A DNA stretch of 64,000 nucleotides from Chiridota heheva (lineage: Eukaryota > Echinodermata > Holothuroidea > Apodida > Chiridotidae). The position numbers and the translations under genes were made by a program. The notes below the pieces were generated by a model, which saw only the letters and a list, made by a program, of their open reading frames with translations, was not told the DNA's origin and searched no databases. Positions 12,986-25,184 of this stretch are shown here, in pieces; the stretch's first letter is position 1, and every line of letters begins with the position of its first letter. The stretch covers positions 1,951,501 through 2,015,500 of the forward strand of contig JAIGNY010001587.1 in NCBI GenBank assembly GCA_020152595.1, written 5' to 3'.

Positions 12986-13258
12986 CAGGCCCGTAGCCAG
13001 GAATTTGAAAGGGGAATTCGTTTTTCATATAGGGCAACAAACTTTGAAATTCCAGGTGCTTATTATTTTGTTATATTACCAAAGGGCACTTGCTTAACAA
13101 AAGGGGTTTATTCGTTGAAAAGGGGTTTATTTTTCGTACGAAAGGGCGACATACTTTGAAGTTCCAGATGCTTATTATTTTGTTAGATTTCAAAAGGGCA
13201 CTTTCAGGCAGGGGAAAGGGGGTGTTTTGCTCGGTCAACCCCCCCTCCTATGGGCCTG
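12986..13258. mobile_element. Short hAT-like MITE (CAGGCCCGTAGCC ends)
   Basis: The left end CAGGCCCGTAGCCAGG matches the reversed right end CAGGCCCATAGGAGG. TGGAT stands just outside both ends (12981-12985 and 13259-13263). That may be the remains of a longer duplication. The interior repeats an AAAGGG(G/C) purine motif and contains two copies of a TTCCAG-TGCTTATTATTTTGTTA segment. No protein is encoded. Confidence 0.6.
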
Positions 13259-13497
13259 TGGATTTTGATTACTTGTATAATAAATTTTATTACACAACCG
13301 TTCGCTCAGACAACCTCACACCCCCCCTCCTATCCTTGGATATAGGCCTGTGGATTTGAATTACTTGTATAATAAATTTATTACACAATTTCTTTTGCTT
13401 GGACATTTATTACACAGCTTCGTTTGCTTCGACGAACCCCCCCTACGGGCCTGTGGATTTTAATTACTTGTATAATACATTTTATTACACAACATGG
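13251..13497. repeat. Three-copy tandem repeat sharing the MITE edge
   Basis: GGCCTGTGGATTTTGATTAC-like sequence followed by TTGTATAATAAATTTTATTACACAA recurs at about 13252, 13344 and 13447, spaced 92-103 bp. Each unit starts with the terminal bases of the neighbouring MITE, so the array probably arose by local duplication of the element edge plus flank. Confidence 0.7.
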
Positions 13498-14231
13498 TCT
13501 CAATATTACAAGAAAGATAAAACGTGATCCAGTACTCACAGAAATGAGTTGCATGCATGTCGGTAAGGAAATTTCAAAATTTGAAAGGCGGAAACACTTT
13601 TGCGGTTGTTGAAATATGGAACGGAAAATGCATCTGGGCAAAACTGTTTGATTAGAACAACATTTGCATTGATCTAATGGTACGTTGTATTTGGTACAAA
13701 AACTGACAATTTTCTGCTTTATTATGCCGCTGAGGAGTTCCAAATTGCCCCTATTCCCTATCTGTTTGCTAACACATCTATTAACTTTGTATTGATTTGC
13801 CAAGTATTTTTAATATTGTACTTCATGCATATGCTGGTACATTCTGGATCAATGCAATATTTTCAAAGGAGTATCCGTTGACCTTAGACACTCATAACTC
13901 ACTCCAAGTTTTGTAAACTTAATTAGAAAGATAAACATTACAAAAGAGATCAACAATGAAAACTAAATTATCTCAAATGATGGTTTTGTTTCTGGGATAA
14001 CAATATTTGATAAATTTCTACTTTTGGTCAAAAAAACTTTCATTCCATTGAATTTTGTTGTGCTATTTCAAGGTGGTATTTTGCTGTTTTTGTTGTTGTT
14101 TTTTTCATTTAAAAACAATAGTACAAACAATAGTATATTTTATCTGCATAACCAAGTAATTCAGTCACCACTTTCACCAAATTCCTTCCTTCTCCCCAAA
14201 AAAGAAAATCATAAGATTGAGTGAGCCAACA
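13498..14231. other. No gene recognised
   Basis: AT-rich DNA. A 140-codon minus-strand frame at 13381-13803 has mixed composition and overlaps the tandem repeat. I do not recognise it and do not call it a gene. Confidence 0.35.
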
Positions 14232-14232
14232 G

Positions 14233-14302
14233 TGAAGTCGGTCAATGAAGTCATCAGCGACTTCGATCCTGAAGACAAACCTGCTCAAAATGACAGCCCC
14301 TG
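14233..14302 (+). CDS. Candidate small internal exon, unknown gene
   Basis: A 70-bp segment of balanced base composition stands out from AT-rich surroundings. It is preceded by CCAACAG (acceptor-like) and followed by CTG/GTAAAA (donor-like). Read with two leading bases it encodes KSVNEVISDFDPEDKPAQND followed by SP and a split codon. The residue mix is protein-like and acidic. It lies on the strand opposite PDE4, so it would belong to another gene or to a decayed copy. I do not recognise the peptide. The upstream polypyrimidine tract is weak, so this may be chance. Confidence 0.22.
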
Positions 14303-14529
14303 GTAAAACATGAACTCATTAATGGAACAGAGTATTTAAAGGTTGCATGTGTTCTCTGATGGGTTTCAGCCTCCTCCACCATATGGCATATTTAATATTG
14401 TATTGCTTGTCTTGTAAAGGGGCACTAGACTGGAAAGTGAATTGAGACTGAGATATTCAGTAAAGCTTTCTAACCATAGCCTTAATTTTAACATACTAAC
14501 TGGGGATATTTTTCAACCCATTCCTTTTG

Positions 14530-14985
14530 ATTGCTCCCCCCCCCCCCCTCTCCTTCTTCAGGGGTGAGTTTTTTACCTTTAAGGCAAATATCCCTATAAA
14601 ATGAATATACTAAGATAATAAATATATTAAAATCGTCAACTCAACAGTCAACATTGAGTGACAGACTCAGGAAATCTCCTTCAAATTTCGTGAAATTTCC
14701 TTATTTTTATGAAATTTGCTTTAAAAATCTCAGGAAATTCCCTTTATTTTCTGGAAATTTTCTTCAAATTTCTAAGAGTTTTTTCTTTAATTTTTGGGAA
14801 AATTCCTTCCTTTTTTGAGAAATTTGCTTCATTTTTCTTGAAATGTTCCTAAATTTTACAATACTTTTATGACACCCCCTCTCCCTCCCCATTTATAAAT
14901 AGATTTTGGACACAGGTGACTCTTATATTTTTTAGGTTTGTTGGGACAAAAATAAAATTCTCCCCCCTCCCCCATGTCAAATATC
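14530..14985. repeat. Degenerate GAAATTT-rich tandem region edged by C-rich tracts
   Basis: Between two C-rich patches (14537-14553 and 14961-14975), imperfect units of about 25-30 bp repeat TTTCTTTAATTTTTGGGAAA-like sequence. Similar motifs occur at 18640-18740, 31310-31720 and 62880-63000. This suggests one dispersed repeat family with an internal simple-sequence region. Confidence 0.5.
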
Positions 14986-15289
14986 TTTATACGGCGCTGA
15001 CTTTCTGAGGAGATGATACGTCCCTTCTGCATGATTTGCTCCTCACTCCAGATTTCATAAAATATGCTAATTTTTCTGACCCATGCTGCAAACTACCAAT
15101 ATTTATACCAAGTAGTTATCTAAGATTCATAAATGATCACATTTGATCATTTAAGGAGGCAAAACAGATCAATGAAATTTGCAAAACTTTACTGGCCTCA
15201 CTTGTGTTTAGTTCTCCTTTAACAAGACAAATAAAATATGATAAAATTGTTTCTATTTCTTTTCCCAAATGACAAACTAACCACATGCA

Positions 15290-15905
15290 ATGTAAGACAC
15301 TTGAATTTGCTATATTTTGGGAAATGAGAATACAATTTTTCAAGAAGTAAAAGTCCAGAAGCTGACATCATCCATGCAACTTTCTGAGAATGGAGTGAAG
15401 GTTAATGACTTGTCACAAAATTTCAAATTTGTCCCATAAATGTCTCAAATCTCACATAATTTTTGGCACCTTTTGCACAGAATGCCACATCAGTTATGCT
15501 TTGTCACATTTGCATGGCATAAATTCACACATCATGACCAGTGATTATAAAAAGGATCATTTGGTTATGTCTGTTTCATAAAAAATGGAATCCACCTCTA
15601 AAATGCTACATCAAATTACCAATGAGTGTGCGTGAACAGGTAAAGCATGTCACAAAATGTCACACAATAATGTTCATTTTGTCACAAAAGTTTAAAAAAT
15701 CACAGATTTTTGGACAACAAAATTATGTCACAAAATGTCACCATGTCATGGACACTCCATTCTCTGCTCAAGCTTGCAATATAAAACACCTGAATTTGCT
15801 AACTTGGGGAAATATGGAAAGATGCAAAATGACCTTGGCAGACACAGGTATTAGCTCACAAGCCACCATCATTTATGCAAGTTTCTATAAGCTTTTAGTG
15901 AGCTA
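15290..15905. repeat. Two diverged copies of a segment about 490 bp apart
   Basis: A segment with CACTTGAATTTGCTA (about 15299) resembles CACCTGAATTTGCTAAC (about 15787). Both are followed by GGGAAAT, then CATCATC-ATGCAA and a TTTCT-A-A landmark. In between are several TGTCACAAAATGTCAC motifs. The similarity is judged by eye and is modest. Confidence 0.35.
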
Positions 15906-15959
15906 ACTGTAAATTCAAATTAGTTTTAAGACTATGACAACGAATTAAGACAAACTTAC

Positions 15960-16148
15960 GATTCACTGGTGATGGAAGAATTCCTGGACATGGACTTCGG
16001 AGAGAGGTCGAAATCACTGTCTGACCGGTACAGGAATGATTCTCTTCGCTGTGTGGAGAAGTTAGCAGAAAGGACGAGACCTGATGATGGACTGGAGGCC
16101 TCCAAACCTGGACTTCGGCTTGGTGAGGGGCCATTTTCCATATCAAAA
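15960..16148 (-). CDS. PDE4: PDE4 (dunce-type) cAMP phosphodiesterase, UCR1 exon
   Basis: An internal coding exon of a cAMP-specific 3',5'-cyclic nucleotide phosphodiesterase, the enzyme that hydrolyses cAMP to 5'-AMP. The exon contributes one leading base, 62 codons and two trailing bases (189 bp). It reads [17 protein letters not shown], then [28 protein letters not shown] and [10 protein letters not shown]. This is the start of upstream conserved region 1 of long PDE4 isoforms. RRESF is the PKA phosphorylation site that activates long PDE4 forms. On the minus strand the acceptor is a pyrimidine run ending TTCTGCAG (16149-16154) and the donor is GTAAGT (15954-15959). The next exon, expected to start with HG-D-LIVTPFAQ, was not found below 15954. 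The family is recognised with high confidence. Which PDE4 paralogue it is cannot be told. Confidence 0.93.
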
Positions 16149-17260
16149 CTGCAGAAGAGAAAACAAAAATATAGTATCAGTCTTGAAAATATGGGGGTGC
16201 CCTTTGTTGAAGAAGCCCTGCGAGGGACTGTTTCATGATGGTTATCTCATTCAAATTAGGAGATTCGATCTGATGGCGAGTATTATCATGGTGTGTAGGG
16301 TGATCTATTGTTAGTGAGCTTACCCTCAAAAGCATCCACTGACATCCAGGGATGCAATGTCTGTCCTTCAATTGCAAGTTGTAACAAAGAAACCAGGAAT
16401 GAGCAGTGGCCATCCTAGAAAAAGGCCACTAAATAGGGGGTCATTGTCATTCTACCTCCTCCCCCCCCCCCCAAACAAAATTAATTACCATTCTGCAAGA
16501 AAATCTTGCACAGTACATATTATCCACGTATGACAACATTTTCAATTTCAATGGAATGCATAGTCCCCAATTTCAACGCCGCCTCAATTTGTGCTTGTGC
16601 CTCACCCCTCTTTTCTTTCTCAAAATTAGTTGTAATGACTGCTACGACTTTGAAGTGTAATTTTTTGAATTCTAAGTGTTAATTTTCCAAGAAACAAATA
16701 AATGAAAACGGGGTACAGGTAACAAATAAATGAAAACGGGGTACAGGTATATACGACATATTGTTTCATCAATCAATTGTAATTCTGACAAATGTCTAAC
16801 TTGAGTTATCGAGATACTCAAGACTTTTAGGGGAATGTTTATTGGTCATGCCTAATGTCTAGTGTTAAATTCTATACAGAGTTGAACTTTCTGTACAGGC
16901 AAAAAAAATGGTAAAATGGAATTAGCAAAAAACTAAACAAGTTAGAAAAAAGAAGACAATTCCACAGGTAGCAAAAGACTAAATATGTTATAAAAAGAGG
17001 ACACTGAGCTTTAAGGTAGTTAACCAGGGATATGGTCTAAATACATTATCCCTAGATAAACTATTTCTTCCTTTACTATAGTCTTCATTATTTATTTTCC
17101 TGGAAATATTTTCACAACAGCAAAAAATTCCTTATTTAGAAAGTCTATTATATTAGACCTGACTGTATTAAAAAGTGCAATTTAGTTTCCACCTTTAATG
17201 TCGTTAGACTAAAAAATAAAAACTCTGTAAATTCCTTCATATCACTAATGAAACTATTAA

Positions 17261-17901
17261 AGGATAAGTTCAGGGGTCAAGCAAGTCTTGAGGACTTCAA
17301 ATGAAACAAAATAGTGGATAAAGCATTCAAAAATCCTATTCCATTAAGGAGATATTCAAGGATTAGTTCAGGGGTCAAGCAAGTCTATCTTATCTGAAAG
17401 AGGACTTCAAAAGAAACAAAATGGTGAAGAAAGCATTCAAAAATCTTATTCTGTTAAGGAGATATGTAGGTTTAAAGTTGGTATTATTTGTGTAGAAACA
17501 ACTGAAATCAGAAGTAAACGACTGAAATCAGAGGTATTTATTTATTCTATCATATTTTGTCCTGCGATTTTGTTCCATAAAATATGTCAAAAAAGTAGTA
17601 AAACTGAATCTAGAAAGGGTATTTATAATATACCACCTAAAGAAAGTTTGAGGAAAAATAATTTAAATTGTAAACAAATTAAATAAACTTTCTTTAAAAA
17701 CATTAACATTTGTTAAGAATGTGAGGATAAAGATGCCAACCTTTCATAGAAAACACCAGTTGTTTCTACACAGATAAAACAGACCTTTAAACTTGAATAG
17801 CTCCTTAACGAAATAAGATTTTTTAATGCTTTCTTAACCATTGTTTCTTTTCAAGTCCTTTTTCATATAAGATGGACATGCTTGACCAATAAACTAATCC
17901 T
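17261..17901. mobile_element. TTAA element, AGGATTAGTTCAGGGGTC family, copy 1
   Basis: TTAA at 17257-17260 and 17902-17905 flanks long inverted arms of about 140 bp each. The left arm (AGGATAAGTTCAGGGGTCAA) is partly duplicated in tandem, restarting at about 17352. The right arm, reversed, reads AGGATTAGTTTATTGGTCAA. Both arms continue through a CATCTTAT motif, AAACAAAATGGT-like and AAGCATTCAAAAATCTTATT-like sequence. The centre carries no transposase. Other copies or pieces lie at 29524-30106, 28420-28480, 31743-31800 and 34985-35045. Confidence 0.75.
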
Positions 17902-17905
17902 TTAA

Positions 17906-18358
17906 GTAGTCTGCATACCTTGTTTGTACTTCCCAACCTGTGTGAATTATCATGTAAATGACACTCATATCTATTGCAGCAGTTCTATATAGTTTTGTTT
18001 TGTACTAGCCTCGTTTCATGTCATAAAGTTTCAATAAAAGTTTAAGTCTACTCTACCATGTCTAGTTAGGTACAAACAAAAGAATCAGATTAATCAAATC
18101 TCTCAAATACCAAATTCAATAGCAAATGAGATTCTAAGAGTGATATTGGGGGTATAGACAGGTGATTTTTTGGTGTTGCATATCACACAGGATAACTTGT
18201 CAAGCTTACTTGTCAAATGAAGGCAATTTTACCCAAGAAAGCAAATAAGGGGACATGAAGCAAATGCACCCCTCCAACAAGTACTAAGGATCAAAGAGTC
18301 TTTATATGAATTATTGCATTAAAAAATAACAGGTAACAAATGCAAATAGCGTACTGTA
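17906..18358. other. No feature seen
   Basis: AT-rich unique-looking DNA without a recognisable exon or transposon end. Confidence 0.4.
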
Positions 18359-18516
18359 ACTCAATCAGCCCAGGGAGTTCCTAACAACTCCCTGATCAGC
18401 CTGAGTGACTTCTGATGTATGTGAAAGCAGGGAGCTAATAACTCAATCAGCCCAGGGAGTTCCTAACACTGATCAGCCTGAGTGACTTCTGATGTATGTG
18501 AAAGCAGGGAGCTGCC
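18359..18516. repeat. 82-bp tandem duplication
   Basis: Two nearly identical copies begin ACTCAATCAGCCCAGGGAGT at 18359 and 18441. The first has an extra ACTCCCTG that may be a slippage product. It ends next to the MITE at 18529. Confidence 0.85.
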
Positions 18517-18528
18517 AATGACCCCTGG

Positions 18529-18925
18529 CAGTGGTATAGGAAGCGGAAAGGGAGGGGAGGGGTTAGCTTTCCCCGTGACGGGGTGTTTTGCTTCTCTGGT
18601 GGAGCCATTTCTTTCCTGGTCTGACCAAACTAACCAGAATTTCAGAAAAACTGGCCAAAATTTCCCCAAAACTGGCCAATTTTTTTCTCCTAAAAACTGG
18701 CAAAAAATTTCCCGAAACTGGCAAAAAATTTCCCTAAATAAATGAAATATTCTGAAAATCTCTCTGAAATTAAAGGAAATTCAGGGTTTAGCAGCAACTT
18801 TTCATTGAAACTTAATTTACCAGTGATATTTTTGCATTTGTCACAAGATTTTTTGTGGGTTTCTCTCCCCCCCTCCCCTTCTCCCTCCCATCCCCCTTCA
18901 GAGAAGTGAACCTTCCTAGCCCCTG
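18529..18925. mobile_element. hAT-like MITE (CAGGGGCTAGGAA family), copy 1
   Basis: The left end CAGTGGTATAGGAAG pairs with the reversed right end CAGGGGCTAGGAAGG. The 8-bp flanks ACCCCTGG (18521-18528) and CTCCCTGG (18926-18933) agree at 6 of 8 positions, as expected for an aged hAT duplication. The interior has CTGGC-AAAATTTCCC tandem motifs and the landmark AGCAGCAAC followed by TTAATTTACCAGTG. That landmark also appears in the element at 62796. Confidence 0.7.
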
Positions 18926-18933
18926 CTCCCTGG

Positions 18934-19860
18934 TAAAAGGTTGGATGCCCATATGGTTGGAATTTGAAGAAACACAAGAGAGCAGATTAAGGACACAAAG
19001 AGTAGTTTTTTGCAAGATGAGAAATAATTGCACTTGCACTGTAACGTTGTGTTTTACACTTTTTATAAGGTCCTTTCTAGCCATTGTTTGTCAAAGAAAT
19101 GATAAATGTCTCAATTGATAACAAAATAAACATTCGATAAACATTTGATAAACCATATGGACTAAATTAAGATAATATTCTGATAGGAACATAAATGTCA
19201 ATACTCTAATCAACATCACATCACTTTCAGGATGTCATAAAACATCTAAGCGTGTTCATCTGGTGCAGATTAATTCCATTTAGTTTGTGGTCTCATCACA
19301 TACATCCAGATTATCAAGGGGTACATACACCAGCATGCCTTGGATGCTATAATCCAGGTTTTCTCATTTCTGGACATGTCTCTCATCCACGGTAGCAGAT
19401 ATTTCAAGCAGTGTTACATCACGGATATGTTACTTTAGCTCATAGGCTGCGATCCCAATAATTTTGTTAGGGGATGAATATCATTATGTCCCCCTTTTGA
19501 AAAAAATTTGAACCCTTATATTAAGCCTATATGGCTGGCTACACCACAGTCTGGGTTCGTCCCACTCAGGGACGCTGGAACGATGGAAGGTTAATTGGGG
19601 GGCAGACTCTAAAGAAAAGGTACCATGTCCCCATAAAGCTCATGAAAGTCAAAATATGCAAAGATAAACGATTCATTAACATTTCTTAAATAACAACATT
19701 ACATTTATAAAAAGGGCACTTCTGCCCCCATTAAAAAATGGCAGGAGGGCACCCCCCCCCCCACACACACTTTCTGGTGCCCCTAGTCTCACCCAATGTT
19801 AAAAAGAAATCACCACCACTACTTTAGCTAAACATATGCCTGATTACATAAAACAAACAA
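18934..19860. other. No feature seen
   Basis: No exon or transposon end I can defend. A C-tract followed by ACACACAC lies at about 19752-19769. Confidence 0.4.
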
Positions 19861-20025
19861 ACAGCTATTCAAAAACATAAGTAATTAGGATGTGGTTATT
19901 AAAGGTGTATATGGACAGCTATTCAAAAACATAAGTAATTAGGATGTGGTTATTAAAGGTGTATATGGACAGCTATTCAAGAACATAAGTAATTAGGATG
20001 TGGTTATTAAAGGTGTATATGGACA
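19861..20025. repeat. 54-bp minisatellite, three copies
   Basis: Near-identical units start ACAGCTATTCAAAAACATAA at 19861, 19915 and 19969 and differ by one or two bases. They are probably recent. Confidence 0.95.
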
Positions 20026-21625
20026 GGTACAAAAAGAGCATGAAATTAACAGTTTTTAAATCTTAAAAATAGCATGTGTAGCTTTTAAGTTACGAGTCAG
20101 TCAGAATTGATTGAACAATGTGATGTATGAACATGCAGGAAAACACCTCAATGCATTTGTTCTTCTTAATATTTCGTCCCCTAAATTTAGACCTTGAAAA
20201 TGTTCAAAATGCCTTCTCCAGCTCAAGGTTGCAGGTATGATAAAAATCCTCTTCATAGGAATTATAACATAACTTCACTTCTTCAACGAGAAATGGCAAT
20301 TTAGGGGTTAAAAAGCAATGGAATAACATAAGAAAGCAAACTAGTATGTCCTATTTGTACATCATAAGAGTAACACACAAATTTGCATAGAAATCTTCAT
20401 ACAGTTGTAAAATGACCAATTTTTAATCAATTTAGCTAATGTTTACTCTACATGTCCATACATCTAACTTGTAAAATGCATATGTTACAAAATATACAAA
20501 TATTATAAACCATTCATTATTTTCCCCTTCAAATTACTTGATCCTGAAACTTAATATTGTCCAATGCCCCCGCCCCCCCCCTCTCTAATTCCACTCTCTA
20601 ACGTTTTCCCATCTGACCCAAAAAAGTTTATTTAAGACAAAAACAGAACTTAAGAGTGCGGTTTTCACTATCCCCAAGTAACAGCAGGAAAGCGCACCCC
20701 CCCCCCCCCTCCCCATGTTTGGAACGTTGACAAGTCACAATTGGACCCCCTCTCCCCATCCCCATGTACACACTATTTGTTTCCCTGCACAGTAGGTCCA
20801 TATATATTACAGTATACATACACATATCAGACTGTACTGTAAATAATATAAGTCAATATCTTCAAAAGAGCAATATATATCACACATAAAGCCGACACAA
20901 TTCTTATTCAAAAACCAAGTTGTAAGTGAAATTATGAAATTTGCTTTTAGTTCATAGACCCCCAAAACATGGACTAGTTCTTCTGTATCACCCCGTCGGC
21001 ACCCTTGCGGTTTCATTTCAATTGCCCCTTTTTCTGCATATTTCCATTACTTCAACTGCATTAAGGTCTACATGCCCTTGCATGCTCTATGATACATGAT
21101 ATAACCATTCCATTTGGGGATATTTGCAATTTTGCAATAATTTTTCCATCTCCGGAGGAAAGTGCACTTAAATCTATCTCAGTTTATCCCCAGTTACAAA
21201 AGCATCGTCATTAAGATTATAGGCAAGCATAGAAGAAGCTCTACAAATTGTGAGCTATTTACGACTGATTGAGTGCAGGCATTTTTGTCACCATGAAAAT
21301 TGAAGAGCTTTTATGAAATCTACTCATTAATTATCATAAATGTTTGGGCTCTCAAAACTTTTATCTAATTTTAGACACTTACATGTATTCAGCACTGAAA
21401 CTTTGAATAAAAATGACTTTATTATGACACCTCTTGTGCCAAACAAAAATGTGTATGAAATTTGAGTAACATAATTTATGTGAAAATGAAAAACAGCAAT
21501 AACCTGATGTCACAATCTTGACTTGACAAATTAAGAAGATTTGAGTTTGACATCTAGGGTGGTATTTTTACTACAGTACCTTCATAACAGGCCTTACTTA
21601 TTAAATTAATTTAACTTAAGTAGTT
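20026..21625. other. No gene seen, poly-C tracts
   Basis: AT-rich DNA with C runs at about 20569-20580 and 20697-20710. No recognisable exon or inverted-end element. Confidence 0.4.
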
Positions 21626-22061
21626 CTCTTACAGAAAAATGAGCTCGTGACGAGCTTGTGACAAGATTGTCAAAACTTTGACTAGCTCGTCGTGAGCTCG
21701 TCAATACTCAAAAGAGCTCATCAATATTTAGATAAGCTCATTGTGAGCTGGTCAAAACTTAGACCAGCTCTGGTAGAGCTCGTCAATACTTAGATGAACT
21801 CATCAAAACTTGGGACAAGCTTGTCAATACTTAGACAAGATCATCGCGAGCTCGTCAATATTTAGTTAGACGAGATCGTCGTGAGCTTGTCAAAACTTAT
21901 ACGAGCTTGACTAAGCTTAGACGAGCTCATTTTTACTTAGATGAGCTCGTTGCGAGCTCTTTAAACTTTAGAAAAACTCCTCAAAACTTAGACGAGCTCA
22001 TCACGAGCTTGTCAATATTTAGACTAGGTCGTCTAAGTATTGGCGAGCTCATCGCTGGCTC

Positions 22062-22419
22062 ATCTGAATGTCTACAAGATCGTCAAAAATATTGTTGAAT
22101 AGAAGAGCTCAATTGTCGTCATATCATTGTTATATAGAAACAAGCTTATTGCCAAAACAGTTTTGATATTGACTAGTACGTCAAAACTAAGCTTGCACAA
22201 GCTAACATTACTTTTGGATTTTGCAAGCTTGCCCAAGTTAATCTGAATGTCTACAAGATCGTCAAAAATATTGTTGAATTGAAGAGCTCAATTGTCGTCA
22301 TATCATTGTCATATAGAAACAAGCTTATTGCCAAAACAGTTTTGATATTGACAAGTACGTCAAAACTAAGCTTGCACAAGCTAACATTACTTTTGGATTT
22401 TGCAAGCTTGCCCAAGCTA
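22062..22419. repeat. 179-bp tandem duplication inside the AGCT-array element
   Basis: ATCTGAATGTCTACAAGATC begins at 22062 and again at 22241. The two copies are nearly identical through GCAAGCTTGCCCAAG. The unit carries both GAGCTC and AAGCTTGC motifs, linking the two motif types of this transposon family. Confidence 0.92.
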
Positions 22420-24581
22420 CTAGTCTGTTAGACTGCTGGAAGCAAAGCTTAACTGTATGGTTTGTTCATTGTAACTTACAATTACATTTAATTACCTGAC
22501 AGAAACAAATGTGCACAGGAAATCAATACAATATTAGCAGGTAACTGTCAGTATCTAAAAAGATAGCTTCCTGGTATTAGCTTGTACTTCCATACATGTA
22601 TTACATTTGCATAATCATATTTACCCCCCTAACCTTTAATCCTATTGACCCATATGACCAGAGAAGCAAATACAGGAACTAAACAATTACTCCGTACATT
22701 GTTAAGTACGTGTATCTCTGTTATTTTCAGTTATTTCCATTCTGTTATTTTCAGATATTTCCATAATTTTATACTCACCACATAGGCCTAAATATGATAT
22801 AATATATGGGAGAAGTATGAAGATATTAAAATTTCATTATTTTTACTATTATTTTCACTGGTTGTCACTCCTATCTGTTTGTTCATCACTTACACTCAAT
22901 TTATTACTTGCATCACTATCAAAATATGTTAGGTGCACTGCAGTGTCCTTTATTCACTTATTGTCCTAAAAACACACCTTCCAAAGTCAAAAACTTAATC
23001 CATTTTCATGCCTCAATATACTGTGCGCTGGGACCATGGCCTCCTGAATTCATGGATGCACAGTTCAGTCGTTTACTTGTAGCTTATAATTGTAAACATT
23101 TCCTCCATTCAATCTTTGTATAATTTTAAAAATACCCTTTGTTTGGTCATCCATGTTATAATTGACCTTCCATGTATTGTACCACCTTGACCAGTCTCTG
23201 AGTGATAAATTAATGATATTACAACCAATTGCAAGCTTCCATTGGAAATGAGTGTTATTTGAAAATGGCAGTTAAGCTTTGGTTGCAAGATGGAGAATTT
23301 TAAGTAGGCCAACATGTAAGTGAGATTTCATTCTTTTTATTCTCAATTGTAGAGTTGTTAAGACTGTTTACAAGGATTTTCTTCATCATGTTTTAATGAT
23401 TGCCAATCTTATCCAAATAATTTGTGGGAAGATTGTCTGTTTTGTAAGAAATTGTTCAAATCTATTAACAAGGACTCACAATGGAGTATGTGCTTCCAAG
23501 ATGGAATATGATGAGGACATTAGGGTTTGGTGGATTTAGAAAATACAGTAGTTTAATTGATTGATTGATTTATTTACTGATTGCAATACTTTAACAAAGA
23601 GCTGGTGATAACTTGAATAATTCATGACCTCTTAGCTATGGTATGTTAAACAGTGGTTGTAAGCAAATTTTTGGTTGTAAGTTCAAAAATGGATTAAAAG
23701 AAGGTGACATAAGTTGAATTAAGGGTTCCTCAGAGACCTATTTTTGGGCCTACAGTGTATCTGCATTTTGAAATGATTTTGCCTCCTTCATACAGAAGAG
23801 AAATGTATATTTAATTAACAGATTCCATGGTGTAAACTTTAAGAACTATTGCCATCAAAATATGTTTTGAAAGATAATAAAGAAAATTGTTTTATTTGTG
23901 CAAAAATATTTTAGAGTATGCAAGAAAAGATGACCTGTTAGCTATGATATATGTTAAAAGCAGTGTTTAATGAATTATCAGTGTTGAATAAGTTCAAAAA
24001 TATATTACTGACCTTATATTGTATGGACCTTATTTTATATTGTGCGACAGAAAGCCTTATTTTTGAGCCTATAGACCTATAGTTGTGTGTATATTTCCTT
24101 TCATGTTTTTTTTTCTTTTACAGAGTGAAAACCTACACAGCTATTCAAAAAAGATATTTGGTAAAGATATTTTTTTGCAAAAGTATGTTTTGAGTCACAA
24201 GAAGTGTTTTCCTTTTCAGCATGACAGTGCAAACTCATTCTGCCATTAAGGATACAATTCATTCTGCCATTTGGAAAAACTTACTTTTTTATGTTGGACA
24301 TGGAATATACAATATTCATACTTTCTAATTTGCGAGCTCATTTTCTGATGAGCTCGTGGTGAGCTCGTTTCTTTTGAGCATGTGACAAGCTAATGTTTGT
24401 CTGGATGCACTGGACAAGTTCGCCATTTTGATAAGCTCGCCATATTGACGAGTTTGCCATTTTGATGAGTTTTTGGCCCTCGTCAAGAAATTTTGACGAG
24501 CTCGGAAAGATTCCAATTGCAAGCTCATTGTGAGCTTGTTTTTAACATTTTAATGCGCTCGTCGCGAGCTCGCGGCAAGCT

Positions 24582-25184
24582 CGTTTGTTTGTTTGTTTGA
24601 TGAGGTCTTAACGGCACCACGACAACGAAGGTCAAATTGTGCCTGAGAGGTCAGATCATTTTAGAGGTAGTAAGGAAAGAGACCAGGGGAAGAATGAGAG
24701 AAATTCAAGAACAAAAGCCAGAAAGCTGTGATCGAGAGAGGAGGTGCATGGGTAAAACTAAAAACAAAGTAGAGAGGGGGTGGAAGAGGAGAATTAAATA
24801 TGGTTGTAGAGGGAAGCATGCTGAAGGAAGGAGACTATTTTATCTGGAGGATTTTTTTGGAAGAACTCAGCAATTGAGTTGTGGGAGCGAGAGAAGCTCT
24901 GGGAAGGTTGTACAGGGGGCAAGCAAGGAGAACGTGTTGGATTGTGAGGATGCAGTGGCAATTGTTACAGAGGGGTTGGGGAACCAATAAGGAGGTGGGA
25001 GTGAGTGAGGTGGGTGTGACCAATTCTAAGACGGGTAATATGAACGTTGTCGTCGAGAAAGGTTGTTGATGGTGGATTTGATCGGGATTGTGGGCTGGAT
25101 AACATGGAGTTTGTTATCAATTTGGAAGTTCCATAAGGTTTGCCAGCGGTCACGAACAAGAGAAGCGATAAGCGGTTTGATGTC
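24582..25184 (-). mobile_element. 5'-truncated LINE insertion, copy A
   Basis: The 3' end of a non-LTR retrotransposon, oriented minus, with a (CAAA)n tail (plus-strand GTTTGTTT) followed by TGATGAGGTC. It is nearly identical to the start of the copy at 42488. It lies inside the AGCT-array element. The host bases at 24561-24584 are repeated exactly at 25182-25205 (24 bp, the first three of which may belong to the LINE). This is the hallmark of target-primed reverse transcription. Relative to the 42488 copy it lacks two bases in the ORF and has other small differences, so the RNase H-linker frame is broken. Confidence 0.9.

Noticed and set aside
15960..16238. Plus-strand frames over the PDE4 exon (89 and 76 codons)
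   Set aside because: The minus-strand frame matches PDE4 UCR1 residue by residue with correct splice sites; the plus frames are shadows.
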